Shown here piece after piece: positions 23,523 through 34,518 of a DNA stretch of 64,000 bases. The stretch is from Zygnema cylindricum (Eukaryota > Streptophyta > Zygnematophyceae > Zygnematales > Zygnemataceae). Under the pieces are notes generated by a model. The model made no database searches and was not told where the DNA came from. It worked only from the letters and a program-made list of their open reading frames with translations. The translations under genes and the position numbers were made by a program. Where the stretch lies: assembly GCA_037447655.1 (NCBI GenBank), contig JBBHKE010001558.1, positions 124,001-188,000 of the forward strand, in the 5' to 3' direction. Positions within the stretch are counted from its first letter, which is position 1. Each line of letters opens with the position of its first letter.

Positions 23523-25463
23523 TGCTGCACCGCTCAAAGCCCATCACACATCACTAAATTGAAGTGAGTCTCAGAAAGGGAGCCACGACAACCCATCCAG
23601 AGACTAACTACAATCTGTTCTTTGTTCTGTTGCTTTTTGCTTCACAGTCTTTTTCTGGTTCGAAATCAAAAAGCAGCGAAACAAATAGATGGACGCTCTG
23701 GCAGTCTACAATGCAACAAGTGCCACATGGAATATGAAAAATATCGAGTTCTAAAGCATTCTCCGATCATTGAGAATACAAATTTCTAAATTACGTTGGA
23801 TACAAGGGCCATCCACACTGCCCATACATGTGAATGCTGGACAAGAAGACTGTAAAAACATAGATAAAATGAAGCATATTCGTGCCAAGATAATTAACCA
23901 GTACAAACTTCAGGCGTCCGAAGATGCAAATTTCAATTTTTCTACTGTCCTCTTTTCCCCTCATCAAAAACATAGCCCGCTAACTAGTCAAAGTCAAATT
24001 CAAGCTCTAGGTAGTCAAAGACACCTTGCCAATAAGTCAAATCTCCGAACTTGAAATGTTGACGCGACAGAAAGCGATAGTTGTTTGTTCCGATCCCTGC
24101 ATAACTCCAAACTCCATCATCAAAGAAAATCATGAATTTGCTGTTCCAAAGCAGACAAAGCAGACACCTCTCTGCCGCATCATATTCCTTCCCTTCCTCC
24201 CCTTTCTCTCCATTCATGACGAATAAAGGAGAGATAGAAAAACGAAAGTGGAAGTCAAGAAATCTTACCTATAAGACTTTGGAAGCGAAAGAGACAATTC
24301 TTGGGTTGTCCTCTTTTAACACTTTGCTTCATACAAAACTCCAGAGACAAGCTCTTTATATGAAACGATTTCACTCATTGTTTCTCAAATTCCTGTCATT
24401 CATTCTGTTGACAGAAGAAGAATTTCGGAGAAAAAAAAATAAGACAGAGTTCAGCTCCATGAACATAACAATAAATAAAAGAAACTTCTACATTGAAAAG
24501 CAAGATTCACCTCAGTAGTATCCAAGCAACTCGGGCTACAATAAACAAAACCTTCATGTAGACATTCAAAGAATAGGGATAATGCAAAATTCTTAAACAG
24601 ACATTATCTTTATGTCACAAAGTAGCAAAAATTAAAGACAGACAAGTTAGAAAGCTATACTGCACTCAAATGAAGAACTTAGTGAGCCAGTTGCTGCTTA
24701 GCCTAAAACATTAACCTAAAGTATGTGAAATTTCCAATTTGAGACGATGAAATGAGGCATTGCTTGCATAAACACGACAAACACAATAAAGGACAAACGG
24801 TAAAACAAACCAAACGACAAACGATCTTGAATTTATCTGTCAGGTTTAGCAGGATTTGCCGGATTCATTAGCTGCTACTGACATTCAGCAGACATTTTAG
24901 TATCTTGACAGACTAACTGCCAACTTACGAAAAGAAACTCCGTTTTCTGCAGGCAGAAAAAAACGCACAGCTGGCAAGAAGCTCCTGGTTAAACAGTTAG
25001 GTTTTGATTAGACGGTTAAACTAAAGAAGCGATCAAAACAACTTAGAGCTGCAGATCTACTTGCGACGACGAGAGAGAGAGAGAGTGAGAGTGAGAGTGA
25101 GACAGAGAGATAAGGAGAGGGAGAAGAGGCGTAGTAGTAGGGGGAAATCTGCCTACTACGGCAAACGTTATAAAGTATAAACTATTAAATTTGCATTCAG
25201 CAATTTGCCCTGTCCGGGCAGCTGACAATATTTTTAGCTGCCCGCAAGCAGCGGACAGGCGGACATTCGACTCCCACCTAGGAACGAAGTTTCTTCAAAG
25301 AACGCGTACAACAAAGGCCGGCAACATAGAAATGCTTTGACGTTTTCCGCCGTACATAGTTTAAAAAATGCAGCGACAATACCGGGAATACCTTCCGCGA
25401 GCAACAAAAACAAAGGCCGAGGTGAAAGCTTTTTCGAGAAACGACAAATAGATTGACCGTCTT
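23523..25463. other. Non-coding 5' flank of the epimerase gene
   Basis: This should contain the promoter and 5' untranslated region. No certain TATA box and no other gene was found. Short GA-rich runs lie at 25070-25110. Confidence 0.4.
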
Positions 25464-26190
25464 AGGGTCAAGTTCCATCAGTCGTTTCTGTAATCGTACG
25501 GCCAACTCTACGGGCTGGGTTAATTGAGTCGATGTTCCATCACGAAAAGTCTGTAATCCACGTGTTATACATTGAGTGGTACCACGTGGGTTTTGACCGG
25601 ATATTTAAAATCTTTACAAAATCACCACACCGATAAATTTCACGTCAAATCTTCACTTGCGTACCATGTACATGCGTACCAGGTAATAATACGACAGAAC
25701 TTTTGTACTTTTTGCAAACGACAGTCTTTTACGCCAGCTCATTGGGGATCCTGTTTTCGAACATGACGAGAATCCTTTGTTAGAAATAGTGTGACGAAAG
25801 AAATTGCGCGACGAAGGACCGTTTCGAGATTACTTTTTGATTTTCAGTTGCATTTGAAAAAGTACATACCATGTGTAAATTTCGTCAGTTTTCGTTGGTT
25901 TTCCATCGTGACACGTAGCCTATTAGTCCAGCATGTCACTATTATTTTTTTTCTGTATTTGCCAACCCACCTCTTACAGGTTCGTTGGCAGTTACAGAGA
26001 AAAATGAAGCGAACGCCTCGCGGATGAACATCTGACGGTCAGTATTGCCTCCAAGAACTTCGGAGAAAATTGGCAAGATTCTCTGTAATGTTGTTTCGCG
26101 TATAAAAACAAAATAAGCGGTACGATCTGGTACGGATAATCGCGGATTTCTGTAAACTACCCCACTTTTCGACTGATGGAACTTGAACCC
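25464..26190. mobile_element. Tourist-like element with TTA flanks
   Basis: It starts GGGTCAAGTTCCATCAGTCG and ends CGACTGATGGAACTTGAACC plus C. TTA lies directly outside both ends. A three-base TTA duplication and GGG/CCC ends fit PIF/Harbinger-derived MITEs. The interior is non-coding. Confidence 0.75.
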
Positions 26191-26744
26191 TTAATCCGGC
26201 TGCGGTAGAAAAGCGTTGAGCAATAATTAATAATTTCTACTGGACCGTACCCATTTTAACGTGAGAAATAGCTAAAATACTTTCCGCGCGCAACAAAACC
26301 AAACGGAGGGTGGGTGAAACAAAGGGTGGTTGAAATCGTGATTGGTCAAAAACAAAGAAAATAAAGGAGATACGACAAAACAAAAGTGCCGTGCTGCTCT
26401 ATGCTGCGCTGTACAGTATCGTGATGCAGCTTTGACTTGGTCAACGCCCCTACGGCTGCCTTCATTGAGTTGCTTACTTTACAGGAAGCATATATCGACG
26501 GAGGGGAATCTGCTATTTTAACGGAAATGTTTTTAGCTGCGATATTTTTACATAAGGGTGAAGTTCCATTTGACGAAAAGTGAGGTTGTTTACAGGAATT
26601 CGGACTTCTCCGTACTACGCCGTACCTCTTATTTTATTTTTATTTGGAAAACAACATTGCAGAGTATCTTGCCAAAAGTCTCCAAAAGTATGGGAGTTAA
26701 CAATGACCGTTGGATATTTTTTTCGCGAAGCATTCGCTTCGATA
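26191..26744. other. Non-coding
   Basis: Holds one isolated terminal-repeat-like end, GGGTGAAGTTCCATTTGACG near 26555, without a visible partner. No gene. Confidence 0.4.
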
Positions 26745-27282
26745 CACCGCGCATCGTTATTAGTGTCAAAGTTTAAATAGTGTGTAAGTAAATATACCGT
26801 CGTGACGCTAATTAAGAATTTGAAAATTAAAAAAAAAAAGGTTTATTCTAATTTCAGGGATAACGCTAATTTGGAACAGCAAAAATGGAAAATTTTCTGT
26901 ACGACTATAAACATTATTATATGTATTCGTACAAAAATTAAAAAATCGTACACCGTAGTGAAATTTAAATATCCGTACATGTGAGACTAATTTACGTGTC
27001 AGACCAATCCCGTTTTTTTAGCGCACGTTCCTATGCGTACGCGTCCGATTTAATTCATTTTATGTAAAATTTTCACTTGAAAAGGTACATTTATGTACGG
27101 TCTGACATCGACCGTACACCACGCTATTTAGATCTTATTGAACTTTAGTTCTTTACGCTATTTTGTACGGTACCTCAATTAACGTCAAGGAAAAATTAAA
27201 ATCATGTATCCTATTTGAGGAAAAAAATCAAAGTTTTAAGAACCCAAATTAGTGACTTTGACACTAATAACGATGCGCGGTG
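26745..27282. mobile_element. TA-flanked MITE M6 (538 bp)
   Basis: Begins CACCGCGCATCGTTATTAGT and ends with its perfect inverse, with TA on both sides. The interior shares blocks with M1, M3 and M4 (GTACGGTCTGACATCGACCG, TCTATGCG-type). Confidence 0.85.
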
Positions 27283-27285
27283 TAG

Positions 27286-27337
27286 TTTTCTGTAATTGGT
27301 GATGTACCTCGCGAGGTACATCGCCAATTACAGAAAA
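27286..27337. repeat. 52-bp near-perfect palindrome
   Basis: Two 26-base arms meet at CTCGCGAG with one mismatch. The left arm starts TTTTCTGTAATTGG. It lies three bases beyond the end of M6. Confidence 0.9.
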
Positions 27338-27828
27338 GTTTGAGTCGCGACACGTTGGACAATGAGCATACGTGTCAAGATGGCAGCCAACGGAAATAAA
27401 AAAAAAAAATTCACACGATATGCGCATTCAAAATCCAACAAAAAATACAAACGAAATGTCGTAACGCACTTTCGTCACGCTATTTCTGTTAGCGTCCATT
27501 CGTCACACTATTTCTGACAACGCTCATTCGTCACGCGAAAAAACAAGAACTCTAAAAAGATGAGGTGGTATTGACAAGGCGTCTGCAAAGAGTACAAAAG
27601 TTGCGTTGAACGATGACCTGGTCCGCGCGTACATGGTACGCAAATGAAGATTTTTGGTCGGTGTGAAAATCATTAACGATTTTCAATATCCGATCTTAAC
27701 TCACGTGGTACCACTAGATTATGAACAAGTGGATTACACACTCTCCGCAATGGAACTTTTTTCAAATTGTAGCATTCTGTAATGTCGGCCGTACAATTAC
27801 AGAATGTCCTAATAGACCATCACCTAAA
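27338..27828. other. Non-coding, inverted relative of 25570-25740
   Basis: 27590-27715 resembles the reverse complement of 25576-25720 (ends CACGTGGTACCACT). A smaller inverted pair, CATTCTGTAAT and ATTACAGAATG, lies at 27774-27806. Confidence 0.45.
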
Positions 27829-28530
27829 GGGTGGACTTCCATTAGCGAAAAAGTGGAGCTTTTTACTGACGGCCGTACCGCTTCGTACAAGTTCGTACAA
27901 AAAAAAAAATCAACGAAAAAAACATTACAGAAAAATGTCCAAGGTTGTAGGCGTAAATTAGGACCGTCGGATTTAAACACACTTTTATCCGTGACGCCAC
28001 GTCACCAACCCTACAGTTTGTTAAGACCGTGCACAGGGAGGACAGTTCTCGAATACAGAACGTGTAAAAATAGGTCGCCCGGAAAATGAACAAAACATCC
28101 ACGATGGGCGCGCGCATATGTGCGTACACGTCGCAAGGGCCATGTGCCTTCTGCCAAGGTGGCTGCGAATCCGCCGAAATTATCTCGTCACGCTCCCACC
28201 ATCAAAGTTTGTCGCCGCCCTTTTGTCGTTGCGTTTTGAAATTTTGGGTAGTACATTTAATGCGCTCTGTACGAGTCATTAATTACCTCCGCCGGTACAG
28301 ATATTATCTCCGCGAGTACAGATATTACCTCCGTTCGTACAAATATTGCATTCTGACATTGCATTCGAAGATTCTTTCAAGATTTTAAGCATCAAATATT
28401 AACCTACGTGTTACCGACCAGAATAAGCCACGCAAATAAAAAGTGATTTACAGACGCGACCTAATGGAAGGCACGCCCTTCAGTAATATTTTTCGTACAA
28501 TTACTGAGACGCATAATGGAAGTCCACCCT
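27829..28530. mobile_element. Candidate TIR element (about 700 bp)
   Basis: Starts GGGTGGACTTCCATTA and ends TAATGGAAGTCCACCC, with TAA at or near both flanks. It resembles the Tourist-like element at 25464. The interior is non-coding. Confidence 0.6.
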
Positions 28531-30520
28531 AAGACAAATAAATTCGTACATAACTTTCGTAATGTCTATATGTAAGTATAAATGCATACATCTAAAAAAA
28601 AATTGGTGAGCAAGATCCCACCAGATATAATGAGACAAAATATTGCGATCCAAAATCTTTGCCGCCTGTCCAAAAATAAATTGAATCTTTCTTTTACTTC
28701 ATCTTCGTGAAACCCTCCAATAGGAAAGTCAAAAAGTCACGCATTTGAAAAAAATATTGAAACTTTAGAAAGTACAACATTTTTCACACATTTTTGTCCT
28801 TCCCGAATTTTATTTCATGTTTAAAAATTATGGCAACGTGAATAAGGGTACGGCCCTATGTAATTGTAACTTAGAGAACTTACTTTGTATTTTAGCGTGG
28901 ATCCAGCGGACCCGGAAATCGGGTGTCTCTCTGTTTACTCGAAATTATTACTTAAGTTTGTGACTATTGTATAGGTCCACAATGCCCGTGACGGTTGTCA
29001 CCGTGTACAATATGTCTTGCCGCACCTATTTTCGAAAAAAATTGAAGCGTCGCAAGACAGGTCGTAACTTTTGAAACGATTTGGCTTGTCGCATGTCATT
29101 GCGTGACACTGTAGACATACAACCTTGCAACCGTGGTTGTACGACATGCCTTTGCGTAAACCTCTCCTGTCCAACCGCCATGATTTCGCAGATTTTTCCC
29201 CTTTACGTGAAATGACACTTCCCCATCATCGAGACCCCTACAAAAAATAATCGTACAATGTGCATGCCGACGAAAACGAACAGCCCTGTACTTTTTCCAG
29301 TTGTCAAAAAAATTTGAAAACTTTTCACACGTGGAAATAAGTTTTTGTATTGGTGTAAATGGTTCTACTTAGCTTAACACACATTACCGATGTGGTTTAT
29401 GATAAGTTTGAAGATGACGTGACAGTGGGTCAAAAAAACACAAGACGACAAAATTTCGTACATCTTAAGTTCAAGAATGACGCAAATTGTACTCTACAAA
29501 TTTGCAATTTCTTCGTACGGTTTCAACTTAGGCAGTACGGCGCTAGGTTTTAAAGGAAAACGACAAAAAGAAACCCGAACTTAACCACATGGAGGCGGAC
29601 CCTAATTTTGATTGGCCAAGAAGGACACTCAGTTCTTGCGTAGGACCCACCAACTGGGACAAAGCGCAAAAAAATCATTTTATGACCGAAAACGACCCCT
29701 TTATGACCAAATGGAGATAACTCGTCACATGAGAATTTACCGGCCGCTAGAATAACAATTGACGCGACAAGCCAAAGGCAGCCGTTGTGAAAAAATACAT
29801 CCGAACAAGGAAATTAAAAAAACATTTCATCCCTCCCAAATTTTGTTTTTTTTGTCCACGCTGTCAAATTTCCCTAAACTTCTGACATACTATAGTACAG
29901 TACTCTATTGTACTGTTGCCTTTCACGTGATCAAGACAGCGGCAAGATGACTGGCTGATCTCATATTTTCAGTCAGCATCTGTAACTTAAAAAAAAAATC
30001 ATTTCCAAAATTTGCATATTTGTTAATAAATACAAATATAGGTTGGCATGACGAATTGCCTTTTGGCACGACATTGGGAGCCAACCGTCCATCTCACACG
30101 TTACATCCGTGGTTCATGGTCAGGTTGCAACCCAAATCCAGAAACGAAATCGAATCTTGAAGCTTAATTTGGCGTAGCGTGACAATGTTTCTTCTGTCTC
30201 CATTTGCAGATTTTCTGATAATCTTTGCGTCGCCACGCAGCACCTTTCCAGAGTAAATCCGAAAGGTACAGTACACTAGTATAGGTATCTTACATGTGTC
30301 CCCGATAAATTTTGGGTGCCGCCGAATCAATGGCAACATATACCATACCGGAGGTCTCTAACTTGGTTGGGGAAGAGCACCGCGTCATGAAAAAGGACGA
30401 AGCTAGCTCGTCAGGACGTCGCTCGTGCTACAGTACCACGACAGTTCTTCTGGTATGACACGTATGGCAAACGTGTGCGTACATGGCATCACACACTGGT
30501 CAAGCGAGGGATGTACGGTT
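28531..30520. other. Non-coding; repeat shared with 42050-42300
   Basis: 29380-29640 and 42060-42300 share blocks in the same order, for example GACAAAAAGAAACCC against GACAAAAAAAACCC, and a GTGGGTC...GACAAA segment. No gene is supported. Confidence 0.45.
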
Positions 30521-30736
30521 TGCAATTCTGTGTCCTCCATTAGACTACAGAATACGAGAAGCCTCTAGGTAGATTTTTAACTAACCCACTTTCAACCACA
30601 ACCACTTCTACCTAAGTAGACAAGTTGACAATTTGAGTGCACCCCTGTGAATCGTGGATTCCACTGAGTCCGTAGCAAAAAGAAACACAAAAAACGGCCA
30701 ACCAACCGATAAGTTATAAGGTGGCAAAGATGCCAA

Positions 30737-30742
30737 TTTATA
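30737..30742 (-). promoter_or_regulatory. TATA box of family B LTR
   Basis: The minus strand reads TTTGTATAAATTGGCA, at the same place as in the LTRs at 41603 and 63817. Confidence 0.6.
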
Positions 30743-31249
30743 CAAACTCTCAAAGAGAGAGGTGGTTGTCTACTCAAAAATTGTTAATTGCTAATCCCCT
30801 CTCACAACCCCTATCTACTGCAGCACAATCCAATCAAATAACTGTAAAGTACAGAAAGGTACTACAACGGATGTCCTTTCTGTATGACGTGTGTATGGCA
30901 AGGCCATTGAATGGACGCGTGTCCACATTTTACTCGTCTTTATGTTCCCTAAAATTCACGCGACAAAATGTTATCTCTCCACGTGGCGCCAGGTCATGCA
31001 ACGTCCGAAAACCGCCAAAGTGACCATTCCGAGATCTCGGCGGCGATATGTGTTGTTGGATCAACAACTGACATTTAATGTTAGCCGTCGAAATAAATGT
31101 CAGATTCATTTGTTTCGTGCGGGATCATGTTCGCACTATATATTAAATAGTTTTATGTCCCCTCATTTGTAATGTCGTTAATCAGATTATGGATCATAAT
31201 ACAGTTTAAATAATTATCACACCCTATGTATTTTAACGAACTTCTACGA

Positions 31250-31324
31250 CAGCCCGGTTAGAGCTGACGGCTACACCTCGCTCTGCCTATCGAACGTTCG
31301 AGTCCTGCCGAACTCAACCTTTTG
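31250..31324 (+). promoter_or_regulatory. tRNA-like Pol III module, antisense in family B LTR (left)
   Basis: GGTTAGAGCTGACGG (A-box-like), CGTTCGAGTCC (nearly canonical B box), then CCTTTTG. Opposite to the element. Confidence 0.6.
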
Positions 31325-31512
31325 TTGAGAGTGATTTATGTCACTCTAGTTCTGCCTATGGAGCTAAGGCAGCCATGGCTCCACCACTCTTTCTCTCCTT
31401 CTGTGACTAAAGTGAGGGGGATAGAGGAAAGAGGTCAAGGCAGACTGCGTGCACTTTTCTACTAAGCTATTCAGACCAAGAAAATACTCCATAAAATCTA
31501 GTGATTTCATCA

Positions 31513-32531
31513 CTCTCTCCATATTTTCTAGTCTTATTTTAACTTTTCTTTCAATCCACATTTATCCCTACAATATTATAACTTAGGAGAGGGCACAGGT
31601 TTCGTCATCATGTCTGTCACCATTTCTTCATCAGACCTATACAAAAGATTCACAATTTTATTTTCAACTTTTTCCCATACAAAGCTCAATCTTATGTCCA
31701 TATGCTTAGCTTTGAAATGATGTTTTGGATTGGTTGCAATTGCACTGGCAGCCTGATTATCTCAAAAGACTTCATGCACACCCTCCTTAATTTACCCCAG
31801 TTCTTGCAACAAAGACTTGACCCACATCAACTCTTTCACAGCAGAACAAGAGGCCATATACTCAGCCTCCACGGTAGACTGAGCAACCACCTTTTGTTGC
31901 TTGCTGCTCCAACAGCAAGCACCTTCCCCCACATACAACACATACCCAGAAGTGCACCTTGTCATAGGTGCATCTCCATAACTGGCATCACTCCAAGTAG
32001 TGATATCAGTGAGCTCTCCTACCAAATGCAACCATAACTCTCTAGTTCCCACCAGATAATTCATTACTCTCTTGGCCGACTCCGAGTCTCTCTTTCTATG
32101 ATCATTAAGACTCCTACTGAGAACTCCAACGGCTACCGCTATGTCTAGCTTGGTATAGTTCATAAATTATATTGGACTTCCTACATCTTGCATGTAAGTG
32201 ATAGACATCGTATACTCTCTCTCTTCTGGACTAATTTGATCATCTAAAATTATCACTCCTCCCTTTACACTTCCATCACTTACTTTTTTCATGTCCATGG
32301 GAGTGGTACAACTATTTGCCTTTTCTATCTAGAATTTCTCAAGTATACTACCTATTGCTTCTTTCTGAGTAAGTCTAATGATCCTTTTCCCCCTATCTCT
32401 CTCCATTTGGATTCCCAAAATATATCTTGCCTCCCCTAAATCCTTCATGTCAAAATCTGTTTCTAAGATCATTCTTTAACTTATTGATCTTTTCCAAAGA
32501 CTTACTTAACAACAACAGATCATCCACATAA
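31513..32531 (-). pseudogene. copia family B pol 3' part, left fragment
   Basis: RT from YVDDLLLLS onward and RNase H with TTWSDASYGDAPM and STVEAEYMAS (31792-32163). Several stops, for example at 32164. Confidence 0.85.
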
Positions 32532-32533
32532 GT

Positions 32534-32591
32534 TGCAAACAGTTGTACCACTCCCATAGACTTGAAAAAAGTAAGTCATGGAAGTGTAGAG
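32534..32591 (+). pseudogene. copia family B pol, right fragment, first piece
   Basis: About 58 bases of pol (AVVPLP-like region after RT) on the plus strand. They continue at 38770 once element 2 and one TAGAG copy are removed. Confidence 0.75.
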
Positions 32592-33449
32592 TGTTGAAAA
32601 GAGGTAATTAACAGTTCACTTCCCTATTTTAGTTTTGTTTTAAAGAAAGAGAGTAAGGATCAAAGGCGCGCCATGGCTGCCGCCATATTTAGAAAGTGGC
32701 AGTTTTTGCAGTTAAGGGTGTTTTGGCTAAAATGATGCCCAGGTCTAGATTTGAACCTGTGACCTCTAGATTTCTTTATAGCCTAACGCCTTAACCATTA
32801 AGGCGTTACGAAACGATACACGTCATGGTTTTCATAAATATATAAACATTAACGAAACAGCTAATTAACAGCAGACTAACCAAAAGGAGCAATTTCTGCA
32901 TGTACGCGAATCTAAACCGTGTAAAATATGTTTTGATCGGACGGCCGGCATTATAGCCGCCACGCGAAGTGAGTTTTTTGGCGGCATACGGATATAGCGT
33001 CACGCGGTGCCACGTGGCGCCACATTATTTGATACCGGAGAAGATGGGAGGAGGAACCATGGCTTCCGATATGACAGGTGTCACCTTGTAGACCTTGTCG
33101 TACAATGGTTGTACAATAAGTACATCGCCCATTGTACCTTCTTGTACTTTATAGTGTTCCTATTGGACTAGGGTTTAATAGTAGGTAGTCGTGAGTAGGC
33201 AGACCGAGACTTAGTAATATTTAGGTAGCATCTTTGACCAGCCATAACTTACTGCTCGGGTGAGCAAATTCAGTGATTCTTTTTGCGTTTGACTCAAAGG
33301 AGTCTTGTCCTCACAAGGGTGAGATTGGTCAGTATATTTGTGTGCCTGGGTGGCACTTATTCAGCGGGAAAGTAGAAGGGGCAAATATTATCCTAGAGGC
33401 TTTACATAGGCTGCTCATTCTGTGGGTCAATGGAGACCACAGAATTTCA
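32592..33449 (+). repeat. 5' LTR of copia element 2
   Basis: Starts TGTTGAAAAG, ends GAATTTCA. It lacks about 34 bases present in the 3' LTR (38513-38548), the region that aligns with the TATA box of family B. Confidence 0.93.
32729..32810 (-). promoter_or_regulatory. tRNA-like Pol III module, antisense in LTR (element 2, 5' LTR)
   Basis: The minus strand reads TTAATGGTTAAGGCGTTAGG, then ACAGGTTCAAATCT and TTTT. Its D-arm, anticodon-arm and T-arm order recalls tRNA-Ser/Leu. Confidence 0.6.
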
Positions 33450-34486
33450 AGTTATGGGCCCACCCTCTAGGGTGCCCGTATTTGATGGATCAGACTTTAT
33501 TTATTGGGAAATTATGATGGAGGGAGAACTATATGAGAAGAATCTATGGGGCATAGTGTCTGGACAAATTCGATGCCCACCTCCACCTGGGTTTGGAGGG
33601 ACACGTTTTTCTGGCACCTCCGCCTCTACAGTTGGTAGAACAGCTGCCTCTATCACCGAGGATGAAGATGAGGAAGGAGAAGAGATTGTCATGGAATGAT
33701 AAAAGGAAGGAGTTGCAACTCAAGTAACACCATTGCCTTAGGCGATAGCGGCAGCAGCACCACCAAAAACGGCGACAAGGGTTCAGACCGAAAGATCAGA
33801 GTATGAAAAGTGGAACTACAAAGACAAGGTTGCTAAGCTCTTAATTCTTAAAAGTGTAGCAAAGGGCATTGCCATTCCCCTTATGGATATCAAATATTCA
33901 TCTCAGATTTGGATATCACTAGTTAACAAACATAAGAGTGGATCATTGCAGCAGCAACAGTTGGCAGAAAATAAGATTGCAGCTTATACTTATAAGGGAG
34001 GAAGTATGGATAATTATTGCAATAATTTAGGAGCATTGTTTGGAGAGTTATAGAGTGCAGGTAACTCATGGTCTGAGAGACAAAGAGTGAACACATTAAT
34101 GATGAAACTACCTGAAGAGTATGAGAATATCATTAACCGATTGCAGGACATATGAGATAGCAATTGGAATTGGGATGACACTGTGGGAATGATTTTAGTG
34201 AAAGAAAGCACCATAGAGTTTAGGAGAGGGAGTCCAAGTGTTCAAGCATTGTCTGCAAGAGCTGATTGGCGGAAGCGTGATGAGGAGAGAGGGAAAGATC
34301 CCTATCGAAACTTTGGTGGAAGAGGACAAGGAGGTGGCAGATTTGATAGACAGGGGAGAGGAACTTCTCGAGGAGGATTATGTCACTTCTGCAAGAAATC
34401 GGGACACTATATGGCAGATTGTGTCAGACTTGCCGATCTTCGACTGAAAGATGGTCAAGGAACCTCAAAGGACGGAGGAAAGAAAT
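33430..34486 (+). pseudogene. copia element 2 gag
   Basis: The frame opens with ATG inside the 5' LTR (METTEF), crosses the primer-binding site as QVMGPPS and continues as gag. It shows WGIVSG, QQQQLAENKIAAY and an intact zinc knuckle CHFCKKSGHYMADC. Premature stops lie at 33697, about 33738, 34051, 34153 and 34486, all in one frame. Gag would form the cytoplasmic particle. Confidence 0.88.
33450..33464 (+). other. Half-tRNA primer-binding site of copia element 2
   Basis: AGTTATGGGCCCACC directly after the LTR. Fourteen of 15 bases pair with the initiator tRNA-Met anticodon arm. The ATG within it pairs with the CAU anticodon. Confidence 0.85.
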
Positions 34487-34518
34487 AGGCTTTCCTGACT
34501 CAAGTTCTTGATGAGGAA

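Larger units (their letters stand above)
30521..31512 (-). repeat. LTR of copia family B, left fragment
   Basis: About 90% like 40833-41823 in inverse orientation. A TATA box on the minus strand lies at 30737-30742. Confidence 0.85.
30521..32531 (-). mobile_element. copia family B, left fragment (3' LTR and 3' pol)
   Basis: A 992-base LTR (30521-31512) and the RT/RNase H end of pol on the minus strand. The fragment stops at the YVDD motif of RT. It faces a second fragment of the same family on the plus strand. Confidence 0.88.

Noticed and set aside
25278-25505. 75-codon minus-strand frame near the Tourist-like end
   Set aside because: It overlaps the transposon terminus and shows no recognisable motif.
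31250-31324. Calling the LTR modules true tRNA genes
   Set aside because: B boxes are good but no complete acceptor stem or clear anticodon arm is seen.
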